From the NCBI RefSeq assembly GCF_039555335.1, contig NC_092640.1, forward strand, positions 41,212,295-41,276,294: 64,000 bases of DNA, in the 5' to 3' direction. This DNA is from Amphiura filiformis (lineage: Eukaryota; Echinodermata; Ophiuroidea; Amphilepidida; Amphiuridae). Positions 23,901 through 32,449 of the stretch are shown piece after piece. The position numbers and the translations under genes are program-made. The stretch's first letter is position 1; each line of letters starts with the position of its first letter. The notes under the pieces are model-generated. The model was not told where the DNA came from and did not search any database. It saw nothing but the letters and a program-made list of their open reading frames with translations.

Positions 23901-26900
23901 GTAAGTGTTATTTGTTGTGTGCGATAGCTTCTCATTGACCTTGATCTTGAAGCCTCTGACCAACATATTACTTTTGGTTGACCACATTTCTCCAGCTCAC
24001 TGTCGGCTTCCCTTTCAAAAATGAGATCAACAGTGAAAATCCAATTATTTCTGCTCTGTATATAAATTAAAAGGGCTAGATTTCAAACCATTACTAATCA
24101 AATGCACTGATGTCAGCAATCAATACAATAAACACATCTAATATAGATATATTGTGACATGGTTGACATTTATAATATTAATACTAAGTAATCAATTTTG
24201 ATACATGAGTAGCAATTGGTAGAAAATACATTTTACTTTGGTATGCATGATTAGGTTTGGAGTAAATCACTGTAAGGCGACAAAAAAAAAACCCAGTTAT
24301 ACAGGCGGACGGTCTGTTTTTTGGTTTTTTTTTCCTTTTTCTGGAGACCAAATTGATCACAGAAAACTTGAAAAAACTGGCAAAAAGTGCATCACTTTTT
24401 GCAAACATATCTTAAAAATGTTCTGAATTTTTTCAACACTTTCAGGCAAAATCAAATTTAAAACAAAGTATCTCAAAATGCAAAATCTGGACTAGCGTGG
24501 ATCGTAAACACTGTTGAACTTGTTTTTTGTTGCCAAATACACAAAATTAGCTAAATTCTGGTGGTGGTGTTTTAAATCTACTGCAGACTGTGTGACATTA
24601 TTGCTTGCTGAAACATCAGGAATCTTGTGTTAATGTTTATGTTAAGGCCTGACATTCACAATGATCCTAAGAAGTATTGGGAACTTGTACCCAGGACATT
24701 CAAAGGTTATTCCATTTTTGTACAAGCTTATTGGGGTTAAAGAACTGTGTCCTATGAGAATGATTGACTTCCTATTGGTTTTAGTAAATTATGGTAATTT
24801 AAAATTAAGTTGAACTTACCTCTGGATCATCTGGGTCAACATATATCTAAGATAAAATAAAAGGAAAATGAATTTCAGTTGACAAAATTCTGTTTTGAGG
24901 CCAATTAAGTGACATTGATTGGATGTAACCAACTTTTAGAAACAAAACACACAAATAAAAAGCCAAGTAACTTAATATTATAACTATCAGCACCAACCAT
25001 TACCATGATAAGAAACTTAGAAGAAATAGATGTGATAAGGCCAAAAAAAAAAAAAAGGTTTGTCTCACGAACCCGCACAAGATAAGTATGTGAAAGCGAT
25101 ACAACGCTTTGTCTACGCGCTGACCGCCTTTTTAAAGGTTTTTTTTTCCCGATTTTTCCGGTTCCCGATAGTTCGACCAACGTAGTAAAATGAATTCCTC
25201 AATGTCAGAAAACCATCGAAAATGTCAGGCAGCGCGATGCCATTAGTGTTGCAGATAGCCCGTAACCCACACCGTAGCCTCAGTCTCGCTAGTTTCACGC
25301 CATCCTTGCAACGGCACGGAGCGTAAAGCCGGCGAAGCAAAGTGGATGCAATATAAAAGGACTTAGCCTCACGGAGAACTCTGCGATCGAGTGAAGCCAT
25401 GTTGTTTTCATAAATTTTGTATTTTTGTAGCTGTTTTTTAACGAATTTTTACCGCTTTATTTCAACATGATTGTTCAGATTCAGATAGTTAAAACAGGGG
25501 GACTGTGCTGAGGAATTGGGCACTGCATCGGTGCGCCGATTCGGTTACTCTGAATGCCCTAAAAATGAGTTGGTGTCGGGCGAAGAATTACAGAATATTA
25601 ACATTGTAAATTTGTTGCTTCTCTTTCATTGTAAGACCACTTGTAGTTTCCAATACCTGTCTTGTGATTTTCATTTGTCTCAGGCTAAAAAAAAAAAAAA
25701 AAAACGATTAGCATAGCTTCTAAACCAAAAAAAAAAAAAAAAAAAAGCATAGCACTTAGCTTTTTTGGCAAATGTTCGTGAGACAAACCTTTTTTTTTTT
25801 TTTGGCCTAATGATCAGTAAACCCGAATAAAGTGGTAAATATTAAAAATAAGTAAATAACTAACAGTGCAACTTTAGTTTACCATATTTCTTCAAATTGT
25901 TTTGAATACTTACCCCAATAACAAGAGCTCGAAGCTGTTAAACAAAGTAAAAACAATGCAATTAATTAGGAGAAACATAATGATACATAACTGCAAAGTA
26001 ACTGGAACACATTTTTTGTTTATTTTAAAAGCACTTTTCCTCTATTCAAATTGCTTTCTGAATTTATCAAATGCAATAGTATTCAAAATTTCCCTGGCTT
26101 GGCACAAAGGAGGCAAAGAACGTCCACGAACATCATGGGAATCGAACATCAAATCCTGGATGGGAATGGTCACATACACTGCAACCCAATCTGCACAATG
26201 CAAATGGAGGCTCATCGCAAGACTGGCTGCAACCCACACCAATGATGAGGATGGTACCTGAACGAGGCACAATGTCATGTTTCATTTGTTTGAATATATT
26301 AAACTATAACCAATTTTTGTGACATTTTTTTACATATTGTAGTTTTTATAAACATAAAAAAACTTATTCAAGGAATAAATAGACATTAGACATACTTACA
26401 TATTTCTTGTCCAGTGCATCAAAACATCCTTTTACCCATTTGATAACTTGGCAGGCTCCTGGACAGGCGCTATCATCTCTCAAAATCTTTAAATTCAAAT
26501 CTTTAATAAAGGAAAATACAGAATAGCAAAAATCTGAAGTTCACCATTAACCTTTTTTTTAAATTAATATTTTTATAATGTGTGTATTTATTTATGACTT
26601 ACAACTTTCCAGTTTGCAAGTAACACATGCATGCAAAAGAGCTTAGGCTAGATGTCTATTTGCTATGTGACACACCAGGAATATTTTTTCCGGGGTGGGG
26701 TAGGGAAAAGATGTGTAAATCTTGACAACATTTTAGGGGTAGGATGTAAATCCCCCTTGACACCAGCCATCAGTACTGGCATAAAACCTGATCAAAAACA
26801 TTTTCATGGTTATTTCACAAAAGAAACTAAAAATAAAAATAAAACCTACCATCTAAACATCGATCACCAAATGCATGCTCTGGAAAAATGGTCCTCAGGT

Positions 26901-29682
26901 AGGTGATGTTGGATACTGCCACTGCCATTAGCTTCTTCACAAAGAGAGCTGATTGTGTTTCAGACAGTTGTTCTGGTGGGAATATATTGGACCACTGAAA
27001 AAAAAAGATGTACCGGGTAAATATCCTTGTGATCACACCATATTGCCAAATGGGCTATAGAGGTTAAGAGGTAGTCATTGTGATGTCAACGCCGCCATCT
27101 TGTGGGTACGGAGTGCCTTGTTGCTTGCTAAGATGATCGCGTTGACGCTTGACTGAAGAGGTGCGTCACATGCTGCGACTTCCGCGTAATCGGGGGCGTA
27201 ATGTCTAACGCATGACATGCAGAACGGCAGTACCCAAAAGATGACGGTTCCCGCGGAAAAGGCTGACGGCCTCTTTTCCATTTAAAATCCACACTCCGTG
27301 GTAAGATTTTGCAAATATCTTCCACATGGGGAATATGGATTTCAAATGGAATTAGCACACTCTATGAGAAAAATTCAACCTGAATCTTTAACAGAGGGAG
27401 GGAGGGGTTCAAATGGAGCTGTTAATGTGTTCCCTTTGAAATTCATGCTCCTCTGTGGAAGATATTTCCAAAATCTTCCTCAGGGATAGTGTAGATTTTA
27501 AATGGAACATCCCAATATAATCCAAGTATAAACTTTTCACTGCCAAAAAATCAGTAACATCATTCAAATTCAGTCTTTTCTTTTTCGATTTGCTTGTGAT
27601 GTTTCTTATTTTTCATGTGAACTTACTGCATTGAACCACATATAAATTCACAACAACTAGCAAGATCAATATTGAACAAGCAAAAGATGGCAAAATTAAT
27701 CAAAAAATACACTTGGAATTTCAGAAAAATGTTAACTTTCAAAGCAAGCATATTTTCTCACAGGATTTTTAAAATGTGATCATTTCATTTGAACATACCA
27801 AAGCAATCATGCATTGAATGCAAAATCTAAATCATAATTGGCAGTGGTGATACACACCCACCCTTTTTATTTCAAACCCACTTAACCCACCCTTTTTATT
27901 TTATACCCTTTATACCGAAACTCTGAAACCCACCCTTTCTAAGTGTGGTTACTGATCATTAAAGTGGTTATGGTGGTCCAGGAGGTGAAGATTTGCATCC
28001 AAAGAGAATTACATATTGAAGTTTTAGATGACCAGAATGGGATTTCAATATTTCTTTGTGTTTCATTTAGTGTCATTCAATTGGAAATTACAGTAAGCGT
28101 TGAGATTGCAACTGTTGACTTCTAAACCAGGGCCGTAGCAAGCGGGTCGGCCGGGGATGCCATGGCCGCCCCACTTTTTGAGAAATTAGTTATGTTTTTC
28201 GTTATATCTTTATTTCAATTTGGGCAAATATTTGTATTTTGGCCGCCCCACATTTGTGATGGCCGCCCCACATTTTTCAACCTTGCTACGGCCCTGTTCT
28301 AAACCCACCCTTTTTATCAGTGACCACGCTTTATATTTGGACACATTCTAACTAGAAATTTTTCAAACCCACCCTTTTAGTAGGAGTGGGCTATAGATGG
28401 CTCATACTTTGTTTTGCTTGTTAAACAGGTGTTTTTTTGTTCTATAACCATCTCAGCATGAAATGACAAAATTTTTGGCAGGGGGTCTGAGAAAAAGTGT
28501 GCAGCACCCTCTTGTGTCACAAGGTATCTTTGTGGAGGAGTGGATTTGAGTACAAAATCCTTCATAGTACTCATTTTCTGGCATATTGCTATAATTTTGG
28601 TGTCTAAATTATATGTTTAATGAGCTAAAGATGCCTAATTTTGAAAGTTTCATGAAAATCGAACATTCCGTTTTCTTAAAAATTGCTATTTTTGGACAAA
28701 ATTGAGCGTGAGGGCGCTTTTCAAGATTTTGCACAGATTTTCTTTCTTTCTGTGTTTTAATGTTTACATATATGAAGATACACCAAAGTTTGGTCTGCTT
28801 GAGAAATTTGAGCTTTTTAGCAGAAGTAACTAGTTTGTCCGCAACGCTCATCGGAACGATCATTTGGATGCCACCATTGGATTGTACATGATAAAAGGTC
28901 GTTGACCCCCATGTATTTGTATAGCAGTAGCGAAGGAACATTCAAACAAGTGCTACGGACAAACTAATTGTGATAAAATGCTTAAATTTCTTGAGCAGTT
29001 TGAACTAGTTAGCGATCATCTACATAGTCATAGCTATTAACTTAAAAACAGCGAATGGACGTAAACTTGCGAAAAATCATGAAAAGCGCCCTCATGCTCA
29101 ATTTTGCCCCCGAAATTTCCATTTTTAAGAAAACGCAATGTCCAATTTATGCAACTTTCAAAATTAGCCATTTTGAGCTCATACATATTTAGACACCAAA
29201 ATCATAGCAACATGCCAGAAAAGGACTACTTTGATTGATCCTGTACTCGAATCCACTCCCTCCACAATGATAAGGTATGGTGACACAAGAGGGCGCTGCA
29301 CACTTTTTTCTCGGACACCAGGCCAAAAATGTTGTCATTTCATGTTGATAGATTACATAGAACAAAAAAAACTTTAGAAATTAAAATAACCAAAAAAGTC
29401 ATTTTGGCTTCTATATAGCCCACTGGCAATGACTGGTACTTTTTAGTTTTAGGCATTTTGTGGACCCTCAAACCCACTCTTTCTAAAGCGTGGGTTCATA
29501 TGTAAATCAACTGAAATTTGGGGAATAACTAATAAGCTTTTTTTCATGGATAGCTACTGAATGAACTTTCATCTCAGTTTTTGAAAATTACATTTGTACA
29601 TAGTTTGCATAAATTTGCATGAACTGATTGAACTCACCTCTCCTGTTTTCTCCTTGGTTCTCTGTGCTGTTGCAACTGCCAT
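11837..29682 (-). CDS. HORMAD1: HORMA domain protein (HORMAD1-type) with PHD finger and winged helix; 17 exons
   Basis: Meiotic chromosome-axis protein; in the family HORMADs promote double-strand breaks, homologue pairing and checkpoint signalling. The CDS joins, in transcript order, 29638-29682, 26850-26994, 26400-26500, 25914-25934, 24820-24846, 22110-22177, 21532-21683, 20932-21035, 20400-20410, 18097-18241, 17256-17355, 16552-16646, 15665-15781, 14935-15164, 13690-13852, 12904-13116 and 11837-11938: 1839 nt, 612 codons plus stop. All introns are GT-AG and all phases agree. Residues about 16-230 form the HORMA domain (SNITYLRTIFPEHAFGDR; KILRDD; SYTFKFSYTNRGPSMN; LPDDVMMTMKLLYYED). An acidic linker follows, then a PHD finger (328-377), winged-helix-like segment (394-473), basic tracts (515-575) and a KRRK tail (599-602). 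Mammalian HORMAD1 is shorter and lacks the PHD/winged-helix part. HORMAD1 versus HORMAD2 orthology was judged by eye only; the protein may be a pro-orthologue of both. Confidence 0.93.
12040..12359. mobile_element. hAT-type MITE, CAGTGGCGTAGC family
   Basis: Ends CAGTGGCGTAGCCA and TGCTATGCCACTG; exact duplication GGTTCACA at 12032-12039 and 12360-12367. The interior is marked by poly-G/poly-C tracts near both ends. It lies in HORMAD intron 16. Confidence 0.92.
12904..13116 (-). CDS. HORMAD1: HORMAD exon 16 (basic RG/K tracts)
   Basis: 213 nt, phase 0 on both sides; acceptor CACATCCAAAG, donor GTAAGT. Contains two basic clusters, RTRGRGKRGK and GRGRKGKQSKKR, which resemble nuclear localisation or weak AT-hook-like DNA contacts. 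The acceptor was placed at CTGGAAAAG because of the pyrimidine tract; the next AG, 9 nt further in, would also keep frame. Confidence 0.87.
13690..13852 (-). CDS. HORMAD1: HORMAD exon 15
   Basis: 163 nt, phase 2 to phase 0; acceptor AATGACACAG, donor GTAAGT. Starts LGKAVNKEKLMQEGLKKYFD, likely the wing and last helix of the wHTH, then a polar Glu/Asn/Lys tail. Confidence 0.9.
13918..14109. mobile_element. MITE with perfect 23-bp TIR
   Basis: AATTTCAATTGAATGAACAC-AGC at the left and its exact complement at the right; the CpG-bearing interior contains TTACGCATGC and CACGC words. HORMAD intron 14. No clear target duplication. Confidence 0.8.
14114..14548. mobile_element. GGGCTATTCC-family MITE, copy 6 (compound)
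   Basis: Contains at least two family units head to tail (AGCTATTCCTGTTGAAATCC to GGAATGGCC). It sits between two other elements, so transposons fill most of HORMAD intron 14. Confidence 0.75.
14590..14816. mobile_element. hAT-type MITE, CAGGGTTGTAGC family
   Basis: Ends CAGGGTTGTAGC and GCTACAACCCTG; exact duplication AAAGAGAT at 14582-14589 and 14817-14824. The interior has CCGGCAC/GTGCCG words. HORMAD intron 14. Same family as the copy at 51436. Confidence 0.92.
14935..15164 (-). CDS. HORMAD1: HORMAD exon 14 (winged-helix-like segment)
   Basis: 230 nt, phase 0 to phase 2; acceptor TTTTTTTCCAG, donor GTATGT. Encodes LDSVAVQATCLWRRALLAA (helix 1), then IPSFARRLGVEGTVASGLVN (helix-turn-helix) and RMEREGYCEPAKKGKR (recognition helix and wing). 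The pattern fits the wHTH that follows the PHD in Hop1-type chromatin-binding regions. Confidence 0.92.
15665..15781 (-). CDS. HORMAD1: HORMAD exon 13 (PHD finger core)
   Basis: 117 nt, phase 0 on both sides; acceptor TATATTTCAG, donor GTAAAG. Encodes DDGLMICCEQCKYWQHAVC and a later FCEECVK. With exon 12 it gives C332, C334, C346, C349, H354, C357, C372 and C375 in C4-H-C3 order, with the PHD-typical Trp (W352) two residues before the His. Confidence 0.95.
15841..16133. repeat. GC-rich unit bounded by AAAGGAGTTGA inverted ends
   Basis: AAAGGAGTTGA at 15841 and TCAACTCCTTT at 16123-16133 enclose a GC-rich 290-bp stretch (GATCGTCTCACCTCCACAGC, CCGGGATCTCGACC) that stands out from the intron. 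It might be a SINE-like or TIR element; class unknown. Confidence 0.5.
16154..16203 (+). other. Hammerhead-like core motif (decayed?)
   Basis: CTGATGA (16154-16160), a 5-bp stem GACAT/ATGTC, then GAAA (16179-16182), then a 7-bp hairpin TATTGAG/CTCAATA. This is the order core, stem II, GAAA, stem III of a hammerhead ribozyme. Stem I is missing and the cleavage site is not canonical, so it is probably a relic or chance. Confidence 0.3.
16288..16532. mobile_element. hAT-type MITE beside the exon 12 donor
   Basis: Ends CAGGCCTGTACGCAGG and CCTGCGTACGGGCCTG; exact duplication CCTCTGAG at 16280-16287 and 16533-16540. Its edge is 19 nt from HORMAD exon 12. A related copy lies at 55754. Confidence 0.93.
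16552..16646 (-). CDS. HORMAD1: HORMAD exon 12 (first PHD zinc ligands)
   Basis: 95 nt, phase 1 to phase 0; acceptor TTTCCACATCAG, donor GTATGT. Ends ECIVRCPCGYNE, giving the first C-x-C pair (C332, C334) of the PHD finger. A hAT-type MITE sits only 19 nt past this exon. Confidence 0.93.
17256..17355 (-). CDS. HORMAD1: HORMAD exon 11 (linker)
   Basis: 100 nt, phase 0 to phase 1; acceptor ATACATTAG, donor GTATGT. Lys/Gln/Pro-rich, predicted disordered (ERTTSERDAKKTKQKQKEPV). No domain is seen; it is supported by splice sites and frame. Confidence 0.88.
18097..18241 (-). CDS. HORMAD1: HORMAD exon 10 (end of HORMA, acidic linker)
   Basis: 145 nt, phase 2 to phase 0; acceptor TTTTTTACAG, donor GTAAGC. 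Starts VKLRIKTDCKQFEL, the last HORMA strand, then becomes a Glu/Asp-rich linker of low complexity. Confidence 0.93.
19245..19396. mobile_element. Short imperfect-TIR element with CpG core
   Basis: AAAGTTAAAGTCTTATTCAG and the complement of CTGAATTTAACTTT at the ends; the core contains TACGCGCGCG and AATACGCGCTGG. HORMAD intron 9. Confidence 0.6.
20400..20410 (-). CDS. HORMAD1: HORMAD exon 9, 11-nt microexon
   Basis: GCGTTCCATAC between acceptor ACAACCAAG and donor GTAAGT. It reads A-F-H plus two bases of Thr. Exon 8 ends in phase 0 and exon 10 needs two incoming bases, so an exon of 3n+2 nt is required here. AFHT also fills the slot of the family's PFH motif directly after VST. The acceptor pyrimidine tract is weak. 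Confidence 0.8.
20932..21035 (-). CDS. HORMAD1: HORMAD exon 8 (safety belt)
   Basis: 104 nt, phase 1 to phase 0; acceptor ATTAAAACAG, donor GTAGGG. Encodes VTPPGYEPPGFQAAERDDF followed by EEEPMNIKVGDVST, the proline-rich safety-belt segment and the strand after it. Confidence 0.94.
21312..21412. mobile_element. Degenerate hAT-like insertion
   Basis: 5' end CAGTGGCGGCACCACGG. An exact 8-bp repeat CTTGAATC flanks it (21304-21311, 21413-21420), but the 3' end (ACGAAATG) no longer matches the 5' end. It is probably internally deleted. HORMAD intron 7. Confidence 0.6.
21532..21683 (-). CDS. HORMAD1: HORMAD exon 7
   Basis: 152 nt, phase 2 to phase 1; acceptor GTACTACAG, donor GTAATT. Encodes the long helix (TKKATIRLLRTIVVLTQTL) and the strand LPDDVMMTMKLLYYED that leads into the HORMA safety-belt region. 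Confidence 0.95.
22110..22177 (-). CDS. HORMAD1: HORMAD exon 6
   Basis: 68 nt, phase 0 to phase 2; acceptor CTTTTACAG, donor GTAAGG. Encodes TVIESYTFKFSYTNRGPSMN, the conserved beta-strand segment of the HORMA core. Confidence 0.94.
22716..23471. mobile_element. TIR element with 9-bp duplication (Mutator-like?)
   Basis: Ends TAAGCACCGGGA and TCCCGGTGCTTA inside a 9-bp direct repeat GGATTAAGG (22707-22715, 23472-23480). The interior is CpG-rich, with repeated CGCGAATT/AATCGCGC words. A 9-bp duplication fits Mutator-like elements; no transposase ORF is seen. HORMAD intron 5. Confidence 0.82.
24820..24846 (-). CDS. HORMAD1: HORMAD exon 5, 27-nt microexon
   Basis: Nine codons, IYVDPDDPE, between acceptor TTATCTTAG and donor GTAAGT, phase 0 on both sides. 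It matches the YTNPEDP turn of HORMAD1 by position and character. Confidence 0.9.
25037..25809. mobile_element. TIR element with poly-A-rich ends and a CpG-rich ORF
   Basis: Ends read GGCC, a run of A, then GGTTTGTCTCACGAAC, and the complement at about 25773-25808. The interior holds a CpG-rich tract and a 95-codon minus-strand frame (25113-25400, starting MASLDRRVLREAKSFYIAS) of unknown kinship. HORMAD intron 4. Confidence 0.75.
25914..25934 (-). CDS. HORMAD1: HORMAD exon 4, 21-nt microexon
   Basis: Seven codons, LRALVIG, between acceptor GTTTAACAG and donor GTAAGT, phase 0 on both sides. It supplies the family's LR-x-V strand between KKY and the Tyr/Asp-Pro-Asp-Pro turn. Skipping it would delete seven residues without a frameshift. 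Confidence 0.88.
26400..26500 (-). CDS. HORMAD1: HORMAD exon 3
   Basis: 101 nt, phase 1 to phase 0; acceptor ends TATTAAAG, donor GTAAGT. Encodes LKILRDDSACPGACQVIKW and ends FDALDKKY, colinear with the corresponding part of mammalian HORMAD1. Confidence 0.93.
26850..26994 (-). CDS. HORMAD1: HORMAD exon 2 (HORMA domain N-terminal part)
   Basis: 145 nt; acceptor TTTTTTTCAG, donor GTAGGT, leaving phase 1. It encodes the HORMA start (WSNIFPPEQLSETQSALFV) and the family-typical run AVSNITYLRTIFPEHAFG. This is the clearest diagnostic exon for the HORMAD family. Confidence 0.95.
27276..27511. mobile_element. GGGCTATTCC-family MITE, copy 7
   Basis: TTTTCCATTTAAAATCCACA and GATTTTAAATGGAACATCC ends with CTGTGGAAGATATTTCCAAA in the core. 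HORMAD intron 1. Confidence 0.75.
28128..28296. mobile_element. hAT-type MITE, 169 bp
   Basis: Perfect 15-bp ends CAGGGCCGTAGCAAG and CTTGCTACGGCCCTG, with exact duplication TTCTAAAC at 28120-28127 and 28297-28304. It contains repeated GGCCGCCCCAC words. It lies in HORMAD intron 1. Confidence 0.93.
28385..29424. repeat. 1.04-kb fold-back (palindromic) element
   Basis: Left arm from AGTGGGCTATAG and right arm ending CTATATAGCCCACT; the arms match over hundreds of bases, for example GGGCGCTTTTCA versus TGAAAAGCGCCC and TGTGTCAC versus GTGACACA. The spacer is about 100 bp. No flanking duplication found. HORMAD intron 1. Confidence 0.85.
29638..29682 (-). CDS. HORMAD1: HORMAD exon 1 (start codon)
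   Basis: Fifteen codons, MAVATAQRTKEKTGE, followed by donor GTGAGT; ends in phase 0. The start is chosen because the short Ala/Thr/Gln-rich leader resembles the HORMAD1 N-terminus and joins exon 2 in frame. An upstream ATG about 55 nt earlier is out of frame with this one, so a uORF is possible if the transcript reaches that far. Confidence 0.85.
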
Positions 29683-29750
29683 TGTAGTGATTGTACTTGT
29701 GTATACCTTGGATATTAAGGCTTGACCAGTACACCATTTAGGCCTACCTA
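29683..29750 (-). promoter_or_regulatory. Probable HORMAD 5' leader
   Basis: Sequence directly upstream of the start codon. A possible acceptor (TTTAAAAATAG on the minus strand, near 29747) could mark a spliced 5' UTR. A short non-coding first exon ending at 30696 with donor GTAAGTGC is a possible partner. Neither is proven. Confidence 0.3.
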
Positions 29751-30695
29751 TTTTTAAAAAGGCAAAGTCAAATCATCAGGTTTTTCACAAAACATGCATA
29801 ATATTATATTATATAGGCCTAGCCCTAGCCTATAAATTTAGTTTTGGGGGCTTATTAAAATAATGAAATGAAAGTTACAATACAAACGTTATGAAAAAGT
29901 TACATGCATTATAAACATTCAAAATACAGTGAACCTAAAGTCAAAATCATCATTAGAGACAGGTGCCACTGGTCTTGATAAGGAAAGTACTTTCATGCTT
30001 TGAAGGAGTGTACATGCAATAGAAACATGTCAGGGTAATTTATATCGTCATAACTGATTAAAATCTGATTTCTCGACAACGTTGATCAGGCTAGTCAGTA
30101 CAAGAAGAGGTGGGGTAGGATGTGGTGGGGTAAGGGTGGCTGGGCCGGGGTAGGGTTCTGGGTGGTAGGGAAGTAGGCAGGGTTCGATTTACCCAATATC
30201 GATTGATTGGTGACGTCTGAGAAAAAGGTCCATCTCCAATTCATGAACTGCTGTGCGATTTGTACTTGCCGAGCGCACCACCCACGCTCTTTACGTGTCA
30301 CGTCGCATGCATGCATGTGCATGGTACGGCTTACGCAAACATGGCAAAAGCATCGACCCCCGATGCCACAGATTTGGTTTGTACTTATAATGTGAACAGA
30401 CTGTATATATTCATCATTGCATGTACATGTGTATGCATGCATGGATGCTCATACATGCATATGTGCTTGCCTTGAACTTGAACTTCAAGTTGAAGTTGAA
30501 CTTAAGCTTGTTGAGGGAAGCTTAAAAATGCCCTGAGAAATCATGAAATAGTGGCCTACTGTCAGCGCAGGCTAGGCTACAACTGATTAAACTGCACAAA
30601 AAAAAACAATAAACATATGTTAAACTTTATAAATAATTTCTGATACAGTTGAATCATTGTAAATTATAAGTTTCTTTGGATCAAATTGCACTTAC

Positions 30696-30790
30696 AAAAA
30701 TTCGTGCTCCTCCATCAGCTGGCCAAAAAGTCGTCTGCTGATTTTTTTTTAGTGTTTTCGTCTGCGCGCAAATTGTAGCCTTAATCAGTC
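30696..30790 (-). promoter_or_regulatory. Candidate non-coding first exon or promoter of HORMAD
   Basis: The minus strand carries a good donor (GTAAGTGC, exon edge 30696) after a short segment with some CpG (TCGTCTGCGCGCAAA on the plus strand). It contains ATGGAGGAGCACG, but splicing to the candidate leader would reach a stop at once, so it would be untranslated. There is no further support. Confidence 0.22.
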
Positions 30791-30979
30791 ACACTTTGGG
30801 GGGCGCACTTTTCTTAGTATACAATCGCATGTTAAACGATAGAGCGTATATCCTAATAGGAACGAGGATTTACCCAGACAATTATCACGATCTAGCGCCC
30901 TCATGTCGATAAATAAATATCCCTTTAAAAGGGACGTAAGGGCACAAATAAGAAAATAAACAATTAAAAATCCCTTTAA

Positions 30980-31636
30980 GGAATGGGGTATGACCGTTTG
31001 GACAGTATTTATTGTGGGACATTAGAGCACATCAGACATATCGAATTGCATTCTGAATACGAAGAATGTCCTTCTGATATCAAATAAGTTTGATTTTTTG
31101 AAATTCGCAATGTAATACACATTTTATGGTAAATGATTAAAAATTGATATTTTTGATATTTAACAATACTCGAAGTAAACTTAATACATCTGATGATTTA
31201 TACTTAAAGTGTAGGTGGGATGAAAAGCCGACGATCAATTGAAAATTTTGACCTTTCGTATTGAAGATATGGATTTTTTTTCCCAAAACACCAAAAAAAA
31301 TTAGGTCTTTTTTGGGAAAAAATCCATATCTTCAATATGAAAGGTCAAAATTTTCAATTGATCGTCGGCTTTTCCTCCCAGCTACATACACTTTAAGAAT
31401 ATATCATTAGATTTATAAAATTTACTTCGAGGACTGTTATATATCAAAAATGTGAAAAACATCAAATTTTAATAATTTGTCATAAAATTTGTATTATATC
31501 GTGAATTTCAAAAAATGAAAATTATTTGATATCAGAAAGACATTCTTCGTATTCAGAATGCAATTCGATATGTCTACATGATGTGCTCTCATGTCCCACA
31601 AAAAAATACTGTCGAAACGCTCAAAACGCTCATTCC
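30980..31636. repeat. 0.65-kb palindrome with about 300-bp arms
   Basis: Terminal GGAATG/CATTCC; arms pair through ACATATCGAATTGCATTCTG and its complement up to a roughly 40-bp A/T-rich loop near 31285-31310. It is bracketed by direct copies of a roughly 42-bp sequence containing AAGGGCACAAATAA (30919-30960 and 31639-31680). Confidence 0.85.
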
Positions 31637-32057
31637 AGATCCCTTAAAAGGAATTTAAGGGCACAAATAAAAAGACATAAAAACTGACTCTTATAAACTA
31701 TTGAAACATTTGAAAGTCCTATGAATCCAGGCTGTAATTTTGTGGGCGGTGACCATGATAAGTGGGACTGTGGGAGCCCCCCAACCGAATAAAGGTGCTA
31801 TGATTACCAAATGGTCTGTTGGACCATCCCTGGTTGGATCTTTGGCTCATTGAAAGGGAAAAATGAGTTTCACTTAATTTGCATATTTAATTGGTAGCCA
31901 TCTTGGATTTGAAGGTGTCAAATTTCAAAATAGTCTATGGATCCAGGGAAATGAGCTTGGTTTTAATATTTAAGATGAAAGAGAAAAGTCAGATTGAAAA
32001 AATGTTGGAGCCAGTTTTTTTTAAAACCTTTATTTTGGTCAAAAACAGCAACCTTTT

Positions 32058-32060
32058 CTC

Positions 32061-32140
<80 letters not shown>

Positions 32141-32180
32141 TATTTCTTTATCTCTTTCTTTCTTTTTTTTCTTTATCTCT
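32058..32180 (+). repeat. TTTC microsatellite
   Basis: More than 20 TTTC tetramers, decaying into TTTA and CTTTT variants toward the right end. Open frames here are poly-Phe/Leu/Ser artefacts. Confidence 0.97.
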
Positions 32181-32449
32181 CTTTTTTATCTTTTCATCTC
32201 ACAAACTTGGCCAAAGTGTTTTAAACTGAGTGTACTCCGAATTATTTTCAGCGGACCATTTTAATAAACTTATTGATCTCCTTTTTTTTGCCTCCTCGAA
32301 ACGCTCATCTGGCTGCAAGCGTGAAAATAAAATAATTATCTCTGAATGTGACACTTTTATAGCAAATTTTACACCATTTTCACTAAAATAATAGCCTCTA
32401 CATGTAGTCTAGAGATGGTTTACAATAGTAAGGTCATAGCACGGGGCGT

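Noticed and set aside
31891..32229. 112-codon frame with long Phe/Leu/Ser run
   Set aside because: Translation of the TTTC microsatellite.
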